This document shows positions 34,900 to 43,344 of a DNA stretch of 64,000 nucleotides, piece by piece; the stretch's first letter is position 1, and the number at the start of each line of letters is the position of its first letter. Source of the DNA: Rossellomorea marisflavi (lineage in GTDB: Bacteria; Bacillota; Bacilli; Bacillales; Bacillaceae_B); the NCBI RefSeq assembly GCF_022170785.1, contig NZ_CP081870.1, forward strand, positions 1,228,001 to 1,292,000, read 5' to 3'. Both the position numbers and the translations under genes were made by a program. The notes under the pieces are model-generated. The model did no database searches, was not told where the DNA came from, and saw only the letters and a program-made list of their open reading frames with translations.

Positions 34900-35424
34900 A
34901 TGAATCTCAGAAGCGCAGTGAAGAAGGCGAAAAAAGGCAGCAAAGAGGCGCTCCTTCAACTGATCATGGAAGAAAAGGAAAACTACTATCGATTGGCCTA
35001 CGTATATGTCGGGAACGAGCATGATGCCATGGATGCCATGGAGGATATGATCGTCACCGTTTATGAAAAAATTCACCAGCTTAACGATCCGGATGCCTTT
35101 TACAGCTGGAGCAAAACGATACTCGTGAATCTTTGTAAAACGATGCTTCGTAAACAGACTCGTCTCGTGTTGAAAGAGGAGTGGTCAGATGAGGGGGAAT
35201 CCTCAAATCCATTGGAGAACAGTGACCGAGACATGGAGATCCAAGACATGCTTCTCCAGTTGAATGAGCACCAGGCAGAGGCCATCAGGTTGAAATATAT
35301 ACTGGATCTTGATTATTCAACCGCTGCTAAGGTGATGGGCGTGTCGGTGGGAACGGCAAAATCCAGGGTATTCCAAGGTTTGAAGAAATTAAGGGAAACG
35401 TTTGGAGGGATAGCGTATGAATGA
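34900..35424 (+). CDS. ECF-type RNA polymerase sigma factor
   Basis: 174 residues from ATG 34900, with GAGGTGGAG upstream; longer frames have no site. Sigma region 2 includes YYRLAYVYVGNEHDAMDAME. Region 4 includes HQAEAIRLKYILDLDYSTAA, then KVMGVSVGTAKSRVFQGLKK. Region 3 is missing, as in group 4 factors. It overlaps a DUF4179 membrane protein gene by 8 bp, the usual arrangement of sigma and anti-sigma. The target promoters cannot be told from here. Confidence 0.9.
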   Translation: MNLRSAVKKAKKGSKEALLQLIMEEKENYYRLAYVYVGNEHDAMDAMEDMIVTVYEKIHQLNDPDAFYSWSKTILVNLCKTMLRKQTRLVLKEEWSDEGESSNPLENSDRDMEIQDMLLQLNEHQAEAIRLKYILDLDYSTAAKVMGVSVGTAKSRVFQGLKKLRETFGGIAYE

Positions 35425-36673
35425 AGTGGATAAGAAACTAAGGGAAGAAGCAGAAAAAATGCAGAGTATCCAGCCGCCACAAGACCTCGAAGCGCGCCTG
35501 CGTTCAGCCCTCGACGATAGGCCGCGAAAGAAGCAGAACGGGTGGAAGGTAGCACTGGCCGCAGCCGCAGTCTTCTTGATCCTCGGTTCGTTTCAATATC
35601 CAGCCCTTGCCTACTACGGAAAGAAAATAATGGGAGCAGAAGATGTCATGAATGGTACACTTCAAGATCTTAATGAAGCGGGGATGGGCCAGGTCATCGA
35701 CCAGACATACTCTCTAGGAGAAGGGAAAAAGATCACGATCGATGGCGTCATTGTCGATGAGAACCAATTCATCCTGTATTACACCCTGCATGATGCCAAA
35801 GGAGTGGAAGAAGGGGATACTTGGGAGCCGGGTGACCTGACTGGGTTTTTGACCAGGGAATATATGATCAGTGCAAAGACGGTCGTCAGTGAAGACCGGA
35901 CAGAACTTAAGGGTGAAATCCGATATGATCCACCGAATGCCTTTGCCAAAGAGCTTACCATTCATCTTGACCACTACAAAAACGATGAATGGATGAAAGG
36001 AAAAAAACTTACCTTCAACTACCGTCCGGATCAAGCACTGCAAACCAAATTCAAGCAGGGGATCAATAAGACTGTGACATTCGATAATGGTTCCATCACG
36101 TTCAAGAGTATAACGGCAACCCCCACCATCACGGTCATCAAGGGCAAGATGAAGCTGGATGAAGAGATCAACGATCCACTTGGCGATATTGAGCTTGTGG
36201 CAGACGGCAAAGCCCTTGAGTGGCAGGGGTCAGGCAGCTCATCCAACTGGGGTCTTTCCGATGATATTGAACTGGAATTTGATGCTCTGCCACACGATTT
36301 GAACAATCTCGAACTTGTTGTGAAAGCATTTCCTGTAAAGGAGAAAGCGGACATCACCGTACCTCTCTCGGCATCAGAAACGTTCAAAGTGAATGATCAG
36401 AACGTGGTGGTGAAGAAGAGCGGGGTAAAAGACGGGCAGGCTACAGTAACAATCGAGAGCGGGGAAGGGCTACGTCTTGACGGAGTGAGCATCAAGACCG
36501 AGAGTGGGACTGTCAAGCTCGATCATACAACGGATGACGAGTATACGAAAAGGGACGGGCAGGCTTTTCATGAACGTACCCTCATCTTTGACACAAACGA
36601 TGAACCACAATCCCTCCTTGTGAAAGGCATCTCGTACATGAAAACATATGACAAACATATTGTGATCGAGTAG
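35417..36673 (+). CDS. DUF4179 membrane protein, probable anti-sigma factor
   Basis: 418 residues. The first ~45 residues are cytoplasmic and charged (the likely sigma-binding part). One membrane helix follows at ~46-65 (VALAAAAVFLILGSFQYPAL). Then come a ~350-residue extracytoplasmic part with the DUF4179 pattern (GKKITIDGVIVDENQFILYY) and a beta-rich C-terminal domain. The 8-bp overlap with the sigma gene shows co-translation. It should hold the sigma factor at the membrane until an envelope signal is sensed. Confidence 0.85.
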   Translation: MNEVDKKLREEAEKMQSIQPPQDLEARLRSALDDRPRKKQNGWKVALAAAAVFLILGSFQYPALAYYGKKIMGAEDVMNGTLQDLNEAGMGQVIDQTYSLGEGKKITIDGVIVDENQFILYYTLHDAKGVEEGDTWEPGDLTGFLTREYMISAKTVVSEDRTELKGEIRYDPPNAFAKELTIHLDHYKNDEWMKGKKLTFNYRPDQALQTKFKQGINKTVTFDNGSITFKSITATPTITVIKGKMKLDEEINDPLGDIELVADGKALEWQGSGSSSNWGLSDDIELEFDALPHDLNNLELVVKAFPVKEKADITVPLSASETFKVNDQNVVVKKSGVKDGQATVTIESGEGLRLDGVSIKTESGTVKLDHTTDDEYTKRDGQAFHERTLIFDTNDEPQSLLVKGISYMKTYDKHIVIE

Positions 36674-36689
36674 GTGGTTTGGATCAAAA

Positions 36690-36727
36690 AAAGGCAAGAA
36701 TCCGATGAATGGATTCTTGCCTTTTCG
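36690..36727. terminator. Bidirectional terminator, anti-sigma / DMT genes
   Basis: Fourteen-bp stem (AAAGGCAAGAATCC and complement) with a 7-nt loop and T/A runs at either side. Confidence 0.88.
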
Positions 36728-36754
36728 TCGTTAAGTGACTGGAATTGACGCCCC

Positions 36755-37216
36755 TTATGCAGATTGTTCCTGGCCTTTCTTATTCCCCACATAAATAAAT
36801 CGTAAAGCAAGGAGCATAAGAACGATGGCAAGGATCCGTTTCCAGTCCAGGTGGATCTCAATCCCGCCGAACCATCCGAAATGGTCGATGATCATCCCCA
36901 TGGTTAACTGTCCGATGACAGTGGATACATTTGTGGCGATTACCCCGATCTTCGGAACGGCAAGAACGGTAAGGAACAGGTATCCTACGCCGAACCAAAC
37001 GGCAGCCAGCTGCCATTTAGGAACATCGAATATAGCGAAGATATTTCCGTCCCCAAAGAAGAGGATGATAAGGAATAAGATCATGGCACCCGTAGCAAAT
37101 GTCATGAACGCTGTCTCATAGGTACCGGTTTTTCGACTGAGTGCCCCGTTCACGGAGGACTGTGCGCTAAGTGTGAAGCCGCCGAGCATGGCGGCGATCA
37201 GGATGAATGCAGACAT
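36755..37216 (-). CDS. DMT-family (YdcZ/DUF606) membrane protein, partner 2
   Basis: 153 residues, five hydrophobic segments. The DUF606 features are GGFTLSAQSSVNGALSRKTG near the start and VIGQLTMGMIIDHFGWFGG near the end. Half-size drug/metabolite-type proteins of this group often come as adjacent pairs and may form a heterodimer. It lies 12 bp after the first partner. AAGGAGGT precedes the ATG. Substrate unknown. Confidence 0.87.
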   Translation of the reverse strand: MSAFILIAAMLGGFTLSAQSSVNGALSRKTGTYETAFMTFATGAMILFLIILFFGDGNIFAIFDVPKWQLAAVWFGVGYLFLTVLAVPKIGVIATNVSTVIGQLTMGMIIDHFGWFGGIEIHLDWKRILAIVLMLLALRFIYVGNKKGQEQSA

Positions 37217-37228
37217 GTTTGGACCTCC

Positions 37229-37657
37229 TTAATAGATGAGTATGAGGGACGCAGCCATCAGGATGATAGCTATGACCTTCTCTTTGTTGATGCTGATTTT
37301 TTCACTTCCGAGCCACCCTTTGTGCTCGATGATCATACTCATGATCATTTGTCCGACAATGACGCTGATCATCGACAGTCCAACACCTACCAGTGGAACA
37401 CTGATCACCAGGATGGTAAGATAGATGGTCCCGAAGAAACCACCGGTGAGCTGCCATTTTGGTGCTTTGAGGGAATGGGACAACGAGCCTTTTCCGAGGA
37501 AAAGGAGGACAATACCGAGAATGATCGTTCCGACAAAAAAGTTATAAAAGCTGCTTTCCAATTTCCCGATCGTTTTCCCGAGCTCGCCGTAGATGGCTCC
37601 CTCTGTACTTAATGATGCCCCTGCAATGAGGGCGACGATATAAACCCATAGCTTCAT
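37229..37657 (-). CDS. DMT-family (YdcZ/DUF606) membrane protein, partner 1
   Basis: 142 residues from ATG 37657, with AAGGAG upstream; the longer frame from 37711 has no site. Same plan as its neighbour: GASLSTEGAIYGELGKTIGK and VIVGQMIMSMIIEHKGWLGS. It follows an ArsR regulator by 64 bp. That gap contains the palindrome ATATCGATAT, so ArsR control is likely. Confidence 0.87.
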   Translation of the reverse strand: MKLWVYIVALIAGASLSTEGAIYGELGKTIGKLESSFYNFFVGTIILGIVLLFLGKGSLSHSLKAPKWQLTGGFFGTIYLTILVISVPLVGVGLSMISVIVGQMIMSMIIEHKGWLGSEKISINKEKVIAIILMAASLILIY

Positions 37658-37675
37658 AGTATGATGGCTCCTTAA

Positions 37676-37706
37676 ATCTATATTTCGAATAATATCGATA
37701 TGATAA
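37676..37706. promoter_or_regulatory. Possible ArsR operator before the DMT pair
   Basis: A+T-rich dyad region including ATATCGATAT. A related CGATAT-nn-CGATAT pattern is found before the ArsR gene at 38048-38068, suggesting one regulator binds both. Confidence 0.35.
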
Positions 37707-37721
37707 CTCAAAAAAAGAGGA

Positions 37722-38039
37722 TTAAAGCTCCTCTTTGATCCACTTCGCCAGTTTCTCTAAATTCTCTTCGTTCCTTCGGTAGTACGTCCACTTTCCGTGA
37801 CGTTCCGACTCCAGTAATCCAGCCTTCTGCATCATTGATAAATAGTGCGAAACAGTGGATTGGGACATCCCGGCCCTTTCCGAAATATCACCAACGCACA
37901 CGCCTCCTTTTTCACTCATATTCTTCGAAAGATGTGCAGAAGGTTTGTCGAAATGATCATAAGGATCCTTCAACCATTTCAACATTTCCAATCGAGTGCT
38001 GTTAGCCAACGCTTTGAAAATATCTACGTAGTTTTCCAT
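37722..38039 (-). CDS. ArsR-family transcriptional regulator
   Basis: 105 residues from ATG 38039 (weak ribosome site). Winged helix: VDIFKALANSTRLEMLKWL, then DISERAGMSQSTVSHYLSMM and KAGLLESERHGKWTYYR. It has a longer N-terminal helix region (DPYDHFDKPSAHLSKNMSEK) and lacks the ELCVCDL metal box, so metal sensing is not evident. It precedes the DMT pair in the same orientation and probably represses it. Confidence 0.88.
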   Translation of the reverse strand: MENYVDIFKALANSTRLEMLKWLKDPYDHFDKPSAHLSKNMSEKGGVCVGDISERAGMSQSTVSHYLSMMQKAGLLESERHGKWTYYRRNEENLEKLAKWIKEEL

Positions 38040-38049
38040 GTGGATTAGA

Positions 38050-38424
38050 CTAATCGATATTCCTCGATATGTCAACCGGAGACTCTTCGGCTAGAAATGG
38101 TCCATGCTGCCTGCCCCATTGATGCATTGCCTGAAGGACCGGCATCAACGTGCTCCCGAAAACAGACAGGCTATATTCCACTTTGGGTGGGACGGTATCA
38201 TAGGAAGTCCTGTTGATAAACCCATCCTCTTCAAGCTCCTTCAGTTGCTGGCTGAGTACTTTATGGGCGACACCAGGCATGAGCCTCCTCAGTTCATTGT
38301 AGCGATGGACCCCATCCGTTCCAAGATGCCACAGAATGACGGTTTTCCATTTGCCGCCGATTTTTTTCAGTGTATATTCAATAGAGCATTTCAGCTTACC
38401 GTTTTCGCCAATCTCGACTGCCAT
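38050..38424 (-). CDS. HxlR-family transcriptional regulator
   Basis: 124 residues. The HxlR winged helix reads CSIEYTLKKIGGKWKTVILW, then GVAHKVLSQQLKELEEDGFI and the wing YDTVPPKVEYSLSVFG. AAAGGGTG precedes the ATG. One cysteine near the N-terminus (KLKCSIEY) matches the redox or aldehyde-sensing Cys of YodB/HxlR proteins. Divergent from a VOC protein gene with an inverted repeat between them. Confidence 0.92.
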   Translation of the reverse strand: MAVEIGENGKLKCSIEYTLKKIGGKWKTVILWHLGTDGVHRYNELRRLMPGVAHKVLSQQLKELEEDGFINRTSYDTVPPKVEYSLSVFGSTLMPVLQAMHQWGRQHGPFLAEESPVDISRNID

Positions 38425-38449
38425 TCAGTTCACCCTTTCTTACCTCCAG

Positions 38450-38480
38450 GTTAGTATCTCACAAAAAAGTGCATACTTAC
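38450..38480. promoter_or_regulatory. HxlR operator candidate
   Basis: GTTAGTATCTCAC and GTGCATACTTAC form an imperfect inverted repeat around AAAAAA, in the divergent promoter region. The AGTAT/ATACT arms are usual for HxlR proteins. Confidence 0.55.
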
Positions 38481-38536
38481 ATTCGGACGAATCGCCCATT
38501 ATAATGAGGGCAATTCAACTCAAGGAGGATACTAAT

Positions 38537-39031
38537 ATGAAACCATATCCAAGATCATTTTCACATATCGGCCTAAGCGTGCCAAGTCTGGATGAAGCAG
38601 TGAAGTTTTACCAGGAGGTATTCGGCTGGTATATCATCATGGAGCCGTCCGATGTTGAGAACGATGATAGTGCCATCGGACAAATGTGTCGTAACGTATT
38701 CGGAAACGATTGGGAAACCTTCAGGATTGCTCACATGGCCACAGGCGATCGGATCGGGATCGAACTATTCGAATTCCCGCAGAATGAAGCCCCTGAGAAC
38801 AACTTCGAATACTGGAAAACGGGCTTGTTCCATTTTGCAATCCAGGATCCAGATATCGAAGGCCTCGTAGAGAAAATCAAAGCGCACGGCGGGAAGCAGC
38901 GCATGCCGATCCGGGAATACTACCCTGGTGAAAAGCCTTACCGTATGGTGTATGTAGAAGATCCGTTCGGCAATATCTTTGAAATCTACTCCCACGGTTA
39001 TGAGCTGACGTATTCAGAAGGTGCGTACTGA
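38537..39031 (+). CDS. VOC-family (glyoxalase/bleomycin resistance-like) protein
   Basis: 164 residues from ATG 38537, which follows AAGGAGG. Two beta-alpha-beta-beta-beta modules: FSHIGLSVPSLDEAVKFYQE with the first metal-type His, then GLFHFAIQDPDIEGLVEKI and VEDPFGNIFEIYSHG with the second His and Glu. Likely a metal-dependent lyase or dioxygenase-like enzyme on a small electrophile. Control by the divergent HxlR protein suggests induction by quinones or aldehydes. Confidence 0.88.
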   Translation: MKPYPRSFSHIGLSVPSLDEAVKFYQEVFGWYIIMEPSDVENDDSAIGQMCRNVFGNDWETFRIAHMATGDRIGIELFEFPQNEAPENNFEYWKTGLFHFAIQDPDIEGLVEKIKAHGGKQRMPIREYYPGEKPYRMVYVEDPFGNIFEIYSHGYELTYSEGAY

Positions 39032-39048
39032 CATCTAGAAAAAGTAGC

Positions 39049-39133
39049 AGAGGCTGGGACAAACGTGTTTCATTCATAGAAATACCCGGATTCATTCGCC
39101 TAAGAGAAGGTTGATGAATCCGGGTTTTTTAAT
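39049..39133. repeat. Truncated third copy of the dispersed element
   Basis: AGAGGCTGGGACAAAC, the CATAGAAATACCCGGATTCA box and its hairpin (CCCGGATTCAT and ATGAATCCGGG), then T. This equals only the left third of the elements at 20729 and 53656; the G+C-rich core and right end are absent. It probably serves as terminator for the VOC gene. Confidence 0.75.
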
Positions 39134-39166
39134 GGGCTCTTTATAGTGTTTTCCCAAACTCAGGTC

Positions 39167-40846
39167 CTATAGGGGAAGGATGAGCCTTACCCTTGTTCCT
39201 TCGTCAGGCGCACTCTGTACATTGATGGAACCGTTGTGCAATTCAATCAGTTGTTTCGTAATGGCCATCCCGAGTCCGGTACCGCTACCGGAGTCACTGG
39301 TGTTGGTTCCGCGGTAAAAGCGTTGGAACAAGTGGGAGAGGGTCACGGCATCCATCCCTTCTCCATCATCTTCAATTTTGATGACCATGAGCTGGTTTTC
39401 TATCACATCTGCAGAGATGGTGATCGCTGTACCATCTCTGTTGTGTTTGATGGCATTTGATAACAGATTGTCTAGGATTCGCTGAAACCATTTACGGTCC
39501 ACCATCCCAAGCAGAGGATTTTCTGTAGGAAGGAAGCGGATATCGGCTTGTGCCGTATTGATGAAATAAATGACGCTCCTCCGAATGGCTTCGTTGATAT
39601 CTGTCTTTTCTTTCCTGATGGGCAAGGCTTGGCTGTTGAGCTGGTAAACGAGGGTGAGATCATCAAGGAGATCCTTCATGAATGCCGATTTATCAACGAT
39701 TGTACCAGCAAAGTCCCTTATTTCTTCAGGTGTCCATTCATATTGATCGGACTGAAGCATCTGAGCATATCCGGTAATGGATGACAAAGGGGTCTTCAGA
39801 TCATGGGATAATCCACTGATCCACTCTTCCCGTGAGCTGACCACCTTCTTTTCATGCCTTTCGTTGCTCTTCAGTGTGTCCGTCAGCTTGGATAGCTGGC
39901 TGAAAAGCTCTTTGTACAGGCGATAATTCCGTTTAAGCTTCCCATTTCTTTTATAAATCGTGGATTCCCCGACTTGGTTGACCGGTTGGGAGTATTGGCC
40001 ATCTGAGAGCTGTTTGATCCATTTAACCATGATCAAGAGAGGGGTGCCGAGGTTCCGGGCATACCAAAAGGTGCTGAACAGAATCAGAAGGGCAATGACG
40101 ACAAGCGCGATGAACCACCCGTTATGGATCGGCACCGAAATGGGTGCTTCAGCAGGAGGATGGACCCCTGAAATCAGGATGTTTCCTGATAGGAGATCTT
40201 GGTGCACGGTCTGATTCGGATCATCCAGTTGAAGGAGGTCCTTGTACGTGTAGTCCTTTGAAGGTGGCTGGTCTCCATACGCTTGAAGAACCTTGCCATC
40301 AGGGTCGGTCAGCTGAATCCAGACGCCTTCTTTTTTCAGTTGCCGCTGATCTTTTGTCGAGAGCAACCATTCACCTTTACGCCAATCGACCTCATCTTTC
40401 ACCCTGCTCAACCATTGCTCCTCAGGATGCTGTTTCCCGAGCATCGCGTAGGACGGTTCATCGTCCATATTCATGATCTCCCACGTATGGATATCGGTGA
40501 AAGGGACTTCATTTGCAGCCGACAGAAGATGTTTTGAAGAGAGAACGGAATCGGGCGCACCGTAGGAACCGGCAATGTCTCCCCTGGAGTCCAAGATGAT
40601 CAACCAACTGTGTTGTTTTTGAAGAAGTTCTTGAAGATGTTGATCGATGGTTGCGTTGCCATCCTTGATCTCGAATCTATCGGAAAAATAGAGTCCTTCT
40701 GCGGTGGTGAGGTCTTTTTCAATGGCAGAATTCATGGTAAGGAACGCGATGAAAATGAAAATGATCAAGATCGACAGTAATAAAAGGAAGCCGGTCAGGA
40801 TCAGTCTGCCGAGAAGGTGGAGGATGAATCGAGTATGGATATTCAT
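39167..40846 (-). CDS. Sensor histidine kinase (OmpR-type partner)
   Basis: 559 residues. One membrane helix lies at ~10-36. A large extracytoplasmic sensor follows, to ~243, then a second helix (WFIALVVIALLILFSTFWYA), a HAMP-like linker, the HisKA box WISGLSHDLKTPLSSITGYA, and HATPase motifs NLLSNAIKHN, DDGEGM and GSGTGLGMAI. Its start overlaps the regulator stop (ATGA). With the ABC exporter genes divergent, it probably senses an envelope-active compound. Confidence 0.92.
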   Translation of the reverse strand: MNIHTRFILHLLGRLILTGFLLLLSILIIFIFIAFLTMNSAIEKDLTTAEGLYFSDRFEIKDGNATIDQHLQELLQKQHSWLIILDSRGDIAGSYGAPDSVLSSKHLLSAANEVPFTDIHTWEIMNMDDEPSYAMLGKQHPEEQWLSRVKDEVDWRKGEWLLSTKDQRQLKKEGVWIQLTDPDGKVLQAYGDQPPSKDYTYKDLLQLDDPNQTVHQDLLSGNILISGVHPPAEAPISVPIHNGWFIALVVIALLILFSTFWYARNLGTPLLIMVKWIKQLSDGQYSQPVNQVGESTIYKRNGKLKRNYRLYKELFSQLSKLTDTLKSNERHEKKVVSSREEWISGLSHDLKTPLSSITGYAQMLQSDQYEWTPEEIRDFAGTIVDKSAFMKDLLDDLTLVYQLNSQALPIRKEKTDINEAIRRSVIYFINTAQADIRFLPTENPLLGMVDRKWFQRILDNLLSNAIKHNRDGTAITISADVIENQLMVIKIEDDGEGMDAVTLSHLFQRFYRGTNTSDSGSGTGLGMAITKQLIELHNGSINVQSAPDEGTRVRLILPL

Positions 40847-41553
40847 CTGCCGCCTCTTGGCACGTCCAGTTTATACCCGAGCCCCCGGACGGTAAGGATG
40901 AGGGAGGGATCGCCGGGGTCTTCCTCGATTTTCTCCCGCAGCTTCCGGATGTGCACCATGACGGTGTTATCTTCCCCCATGAAGGCATCCCCCCACACCT
41001 GCTCATAGAGCTGTCCCTTGCTGAAGAGCTGATTCGGATGCTTACAAAAGAATAGTAATAATTGGTATACTTGAGCAGGAAGTCGAACGGATTCCCCCCG
41101 TATGAACACTTCCCCTGTCGCTGTGTTCATTTCGATGGGACCGCAGCTGTGCGCGGTCTGATCCTGTTTCGTGACGACTTTCAACCTCCTGGATAGATGA
41201 GCTTTGATCCTCGCGACGACTTCAAGGGGGTTGAAGGGCTTGGTGATGTAATCATCAGCCCCGACGGCAAATCCGGATAATTTATCGAGGTCGCCTGCCT
41301 TGGCCGTCAGAAAGAAGATCGTGGCATCGGATTGCTCGCGGATCGATGGGCAAATCTCAAAACCTGTTTGATCAGGAAGCATCACATCCAAGAGTATCAA
41401 GTCATAGGTATGACTCTTACATAGGGCAAGTGCCTGTGAGGCAGTCTCGGCTTTATCAATCTTTGAGATTCCCTCTCTGAGGAGCAGGGTCTCAAGCATA
41501 TTCATTAGTGCCATTTCATCATCAACAATCAATAATCGTGCTTCATTCATCAT
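40843..41553 (-). CDS. OmpR-family response regulator
   Basis: 236 residues. The receiver has VDDEMALMNML, phospho-Asp in LILLDVMLPDQTG and Lys in YITKPFNP. The C-terminal winged helix reads VWGDAFMGEDNTVMVHIRKL, then ILTVRGLGYKL. AGGAG lies before the ATG. It forms an operon with the kinase. TTAAGG direct repeats with an 11-bp period in front of the divergent ABC genes are its likely site. Confidence 0.93.
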   Translation of the reverse strand: MMNEARLLIVDDEMALMNMLETLLLREGISKIDKAETASQALALCKSHTYDLILLDVMLPDQTGFEICPSIREQSDATIFFLTAKAGDLDKLSGFAVGADDYITKPFNPLEVVARIKAHLSRRLKVVTKQDQTAHSCGPIEMNTATGEVFIRGESVRLPAQVYQLLLFFCKHPNQLFSKGQLYEQVWGDAFMGEDNTVMVHIRKLREKIEEDPGDPSLILTVRGLGYKLDVPRGGR

Positions 41554-41616
41554 TAATCTCCTATCGTAACGGTGTTACCCCTATCATATCATCAAAGTTT
41601 TAGTAGAATTAGAGAA

Positions 41617-41646
41617 TTAAGGAAAAGTTAAGGTGGGATTTCACCT
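41617..41646. promoter_or_regulatory. Direct repeats, likely response-regulator site
   Basis: TTAAGG at 41617-41622 and 41628-41633, 11 bp apart, with an AGGTG/CACCT dyad (41631-41646) overlapping. OmpR/PhoB-type regulators bind such one-turn repeats. Confidence 0.45.
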
Positions 41647-41706
41647 GCGTTAAATGTAGTCGATTATCCTTTTTGTATAGACAAATAAGAAAAGGAAGTG
41701 TTGCAT

Positions 41707-42396
41707 ATGTTTTCCATAGCCAAAAGGGAGTTTTTTCAATTGTTCAAGGGGTTCAAGTCCATCGCCATCATCCTTATGCTCCTTGTACCAACGTATTACT
41801 TCGCTAAATTCTCCTCGATGTTCGAGAGTGCATTGGAGTTAACGCCCGATGAGGCAGATATGGCCCATTCGGCAGGCTTGCTGGTGGTCATGGTTGTATT
41901 TGGGCAACTGTTCGTCATGGGACTGTCCCATGACACGATGAACCGGGAGACGCATGAGCGGACCATGAGGTTCCTGTTGACCCGGACGTCAAGGCGGTCC
42001 ATCGTGGCAGGGAAGTTCCTCGGGATCCTGGCCTTCTGGTTTGCCTGCATCACAGCTTCCCACGTGATCATCGCGATCTTCTCTCACCGATTCGATGCTT
42101 TCACATTCTTTCAGCTCATGGGTCTCATCGCCTGTCAGGTCGCTTTCACGGTTTTCTTGTCGACGGTGGTCCCGGTGCCTGCTTTGACGATGTTCATGAG
42201 TATCATCGCCGGGATTCTCCTTCCAATCCTGGGGTACTGGTTGGCATACACCTCGAATCCATGGTTCAGCTGGATGAAGTATGTTGATCCGAACTATTAT
42301 CTTGTCAGGGAAGATTATACATTCTTGCTCATGTATCTTGATGCTTTCTTTTTACTGTTACTGACATATGTGTTCTTCAGAAGGAGGGGCTGCTGA
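41707..42396 (+). CDS. ABC-2 type permease
   Basis: 229 residues with six membrane helices. The conserved ABC-2 cytoplasmic loop is NRETHERTMRFLLTRTSRRS. ATG 41707 is preceded by AAAGGAAG; a GTG at 41698 overlaps that site. It overlaps the ATPase gene by one base. The permease-first order is less usual. Probably exports a toxic peptide or lipid-active compound under the divergent two-component system. Confidence 0.87.
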   Translation: MFSIAKREFFQLFKGFKSIAIILMLLVPTYYFAKFSSMFESALELTPDEADMAHSAGLLVVMVVFGQLFVMGLSHDTMNRETHERTMRFLLTRTSRRSIVAGKFLGILAFWFACITASHVIIAIFSHRFDAFTFFQLMGLIACQVAFTVFLSTVVPVPALTMFMSIIAGILLPILGYWLAYTSNPWFSWMKYVDPNYYLVREDYTFLLMYLDAFFLLLLTYVFFRRRGC

Positions 42397-43307
42397 TGAT
42401 TACAACGAAAGGGCTGACGAAATCATTCGGGAAAAACCAGGTAGTCAAAGGAATCGATCTGACGGTGGAGAGAGGGGAGATCTTCGGGTTCCTCGGGAGG
42501 AACGGAGCAGGGAAATCTACGTTCATCAACATGCTGACAGGCATCGTGATTCCGTCTTCCGGCAGCTATTCTCTGCTTGGAGAAGAGGAGAATCACAATG
42601 CAATCAAGCACAAGATCGGCGTCATGCCTGATTATTCAACATTCTATCAATCCATGACCGCATTGAAACATCTGCAGTTCCTTGCCGGTGTTTCAGGGAA
42701 AAAGGTATCCAAGGAAACGTGCATGTCGGTGCTGGCCGCTGTCGGTCTAGAAGGGCATGAGCATAAGAAAACCTCCAAGTTTTCCTTCGGTATGAAGAAG
42801 AAGCTTGGAGTGGCACAGGCAATCATCCACGACCCTGAATTGATCTTCCTTGATGAACCGACGTCCGGAATGGACGCAGAATCGGTCCTGCAGATCCAGC
42901 ACCTCATCCTTTCCCTGCAGAAACAGGGGAAGACGATCTTCATGACGTCTCATAATCTTGACGAAGTGGAAAAGATCTGTAACCGTCTTGCTATCATGAA
43001 AGAGGGGAGGATTATGAAAAGCGGTACTATGGAAGAATTGCGGGCATTTTATCGCTCGAACATTGAAGTGAAAGTCAAACATTCACCAATCCCTGTCCGT
43101 GATCGAGAAGATCTGGAGCAATGGCTTACCATCAACGGTCGCGACCTTGAAATGAACGAAACCCATTTTCATGTGGTGGTGGAGGATGAGAAAAAGATTG
43201 CCGACATCATCCGCGTTCTTAACCGGATCAAGGTCGATGTCTACCGGGTCGAGGTGGATGAACCTACCCTGGAAGAGATTTTTCTGGAAAGGGAAGAGGT
43301 TAAATAA
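42396..43307 (+). CDS. ABC transporter ATP-binding protein
   Basis: 303 residues. Walker A is GRNGAGKST, the signature FSFGMKKKLGVAQA, Walker B LIFLDEPTSGMD, and the H-loop TSHNLDE. The ~85-residue C-terminal extension (NIEVKVKHSPIPVRDREDLE, then PTLEEIFLEREE) is the type found in BcrA-like drug and bacteriocin exporters. It pairs with the upstream permease. Confidence 0.92.
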   Translation: MITTKGLTKSFGKNQVVKGIDLTVERGEIFGFLGRNGAGKSTFINMLTGIVIPSSGSYSLLGEEENHNAIKHKIGVMPDYSTFYQSMTALKHLQFLAGVSGKKVSKETCMSVLAAVGLEGHEHKKTSKFSFGMKKKLGVAQAIIHDPELIFLDEPTSGMDAESVLQIQHLILSLQKQGKTIFMTSHNLDEVEKICNRLAIMKEGRIMKSGTMEELRAFYRSNIEVKVKHSPIPVRDREDLEQWLTINGRDLEMNETHFHVVVEDEKKIADIIRVLNRIKVDVYRVEVDEPTLEEIFLEREEVK

Positions 43308-43344
43308 AAGGCAAGGTGTCGCGAAGACACCTTGCCTTTTTGTT
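43306..43344. terminator. Bidirectional terminator, ABC genes / brnQ
   Basis: Fifteen-bp perfect stem (AAAAGGCAAGGTGTC and complement) with GCGAA loop. Confidence 0.92.
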
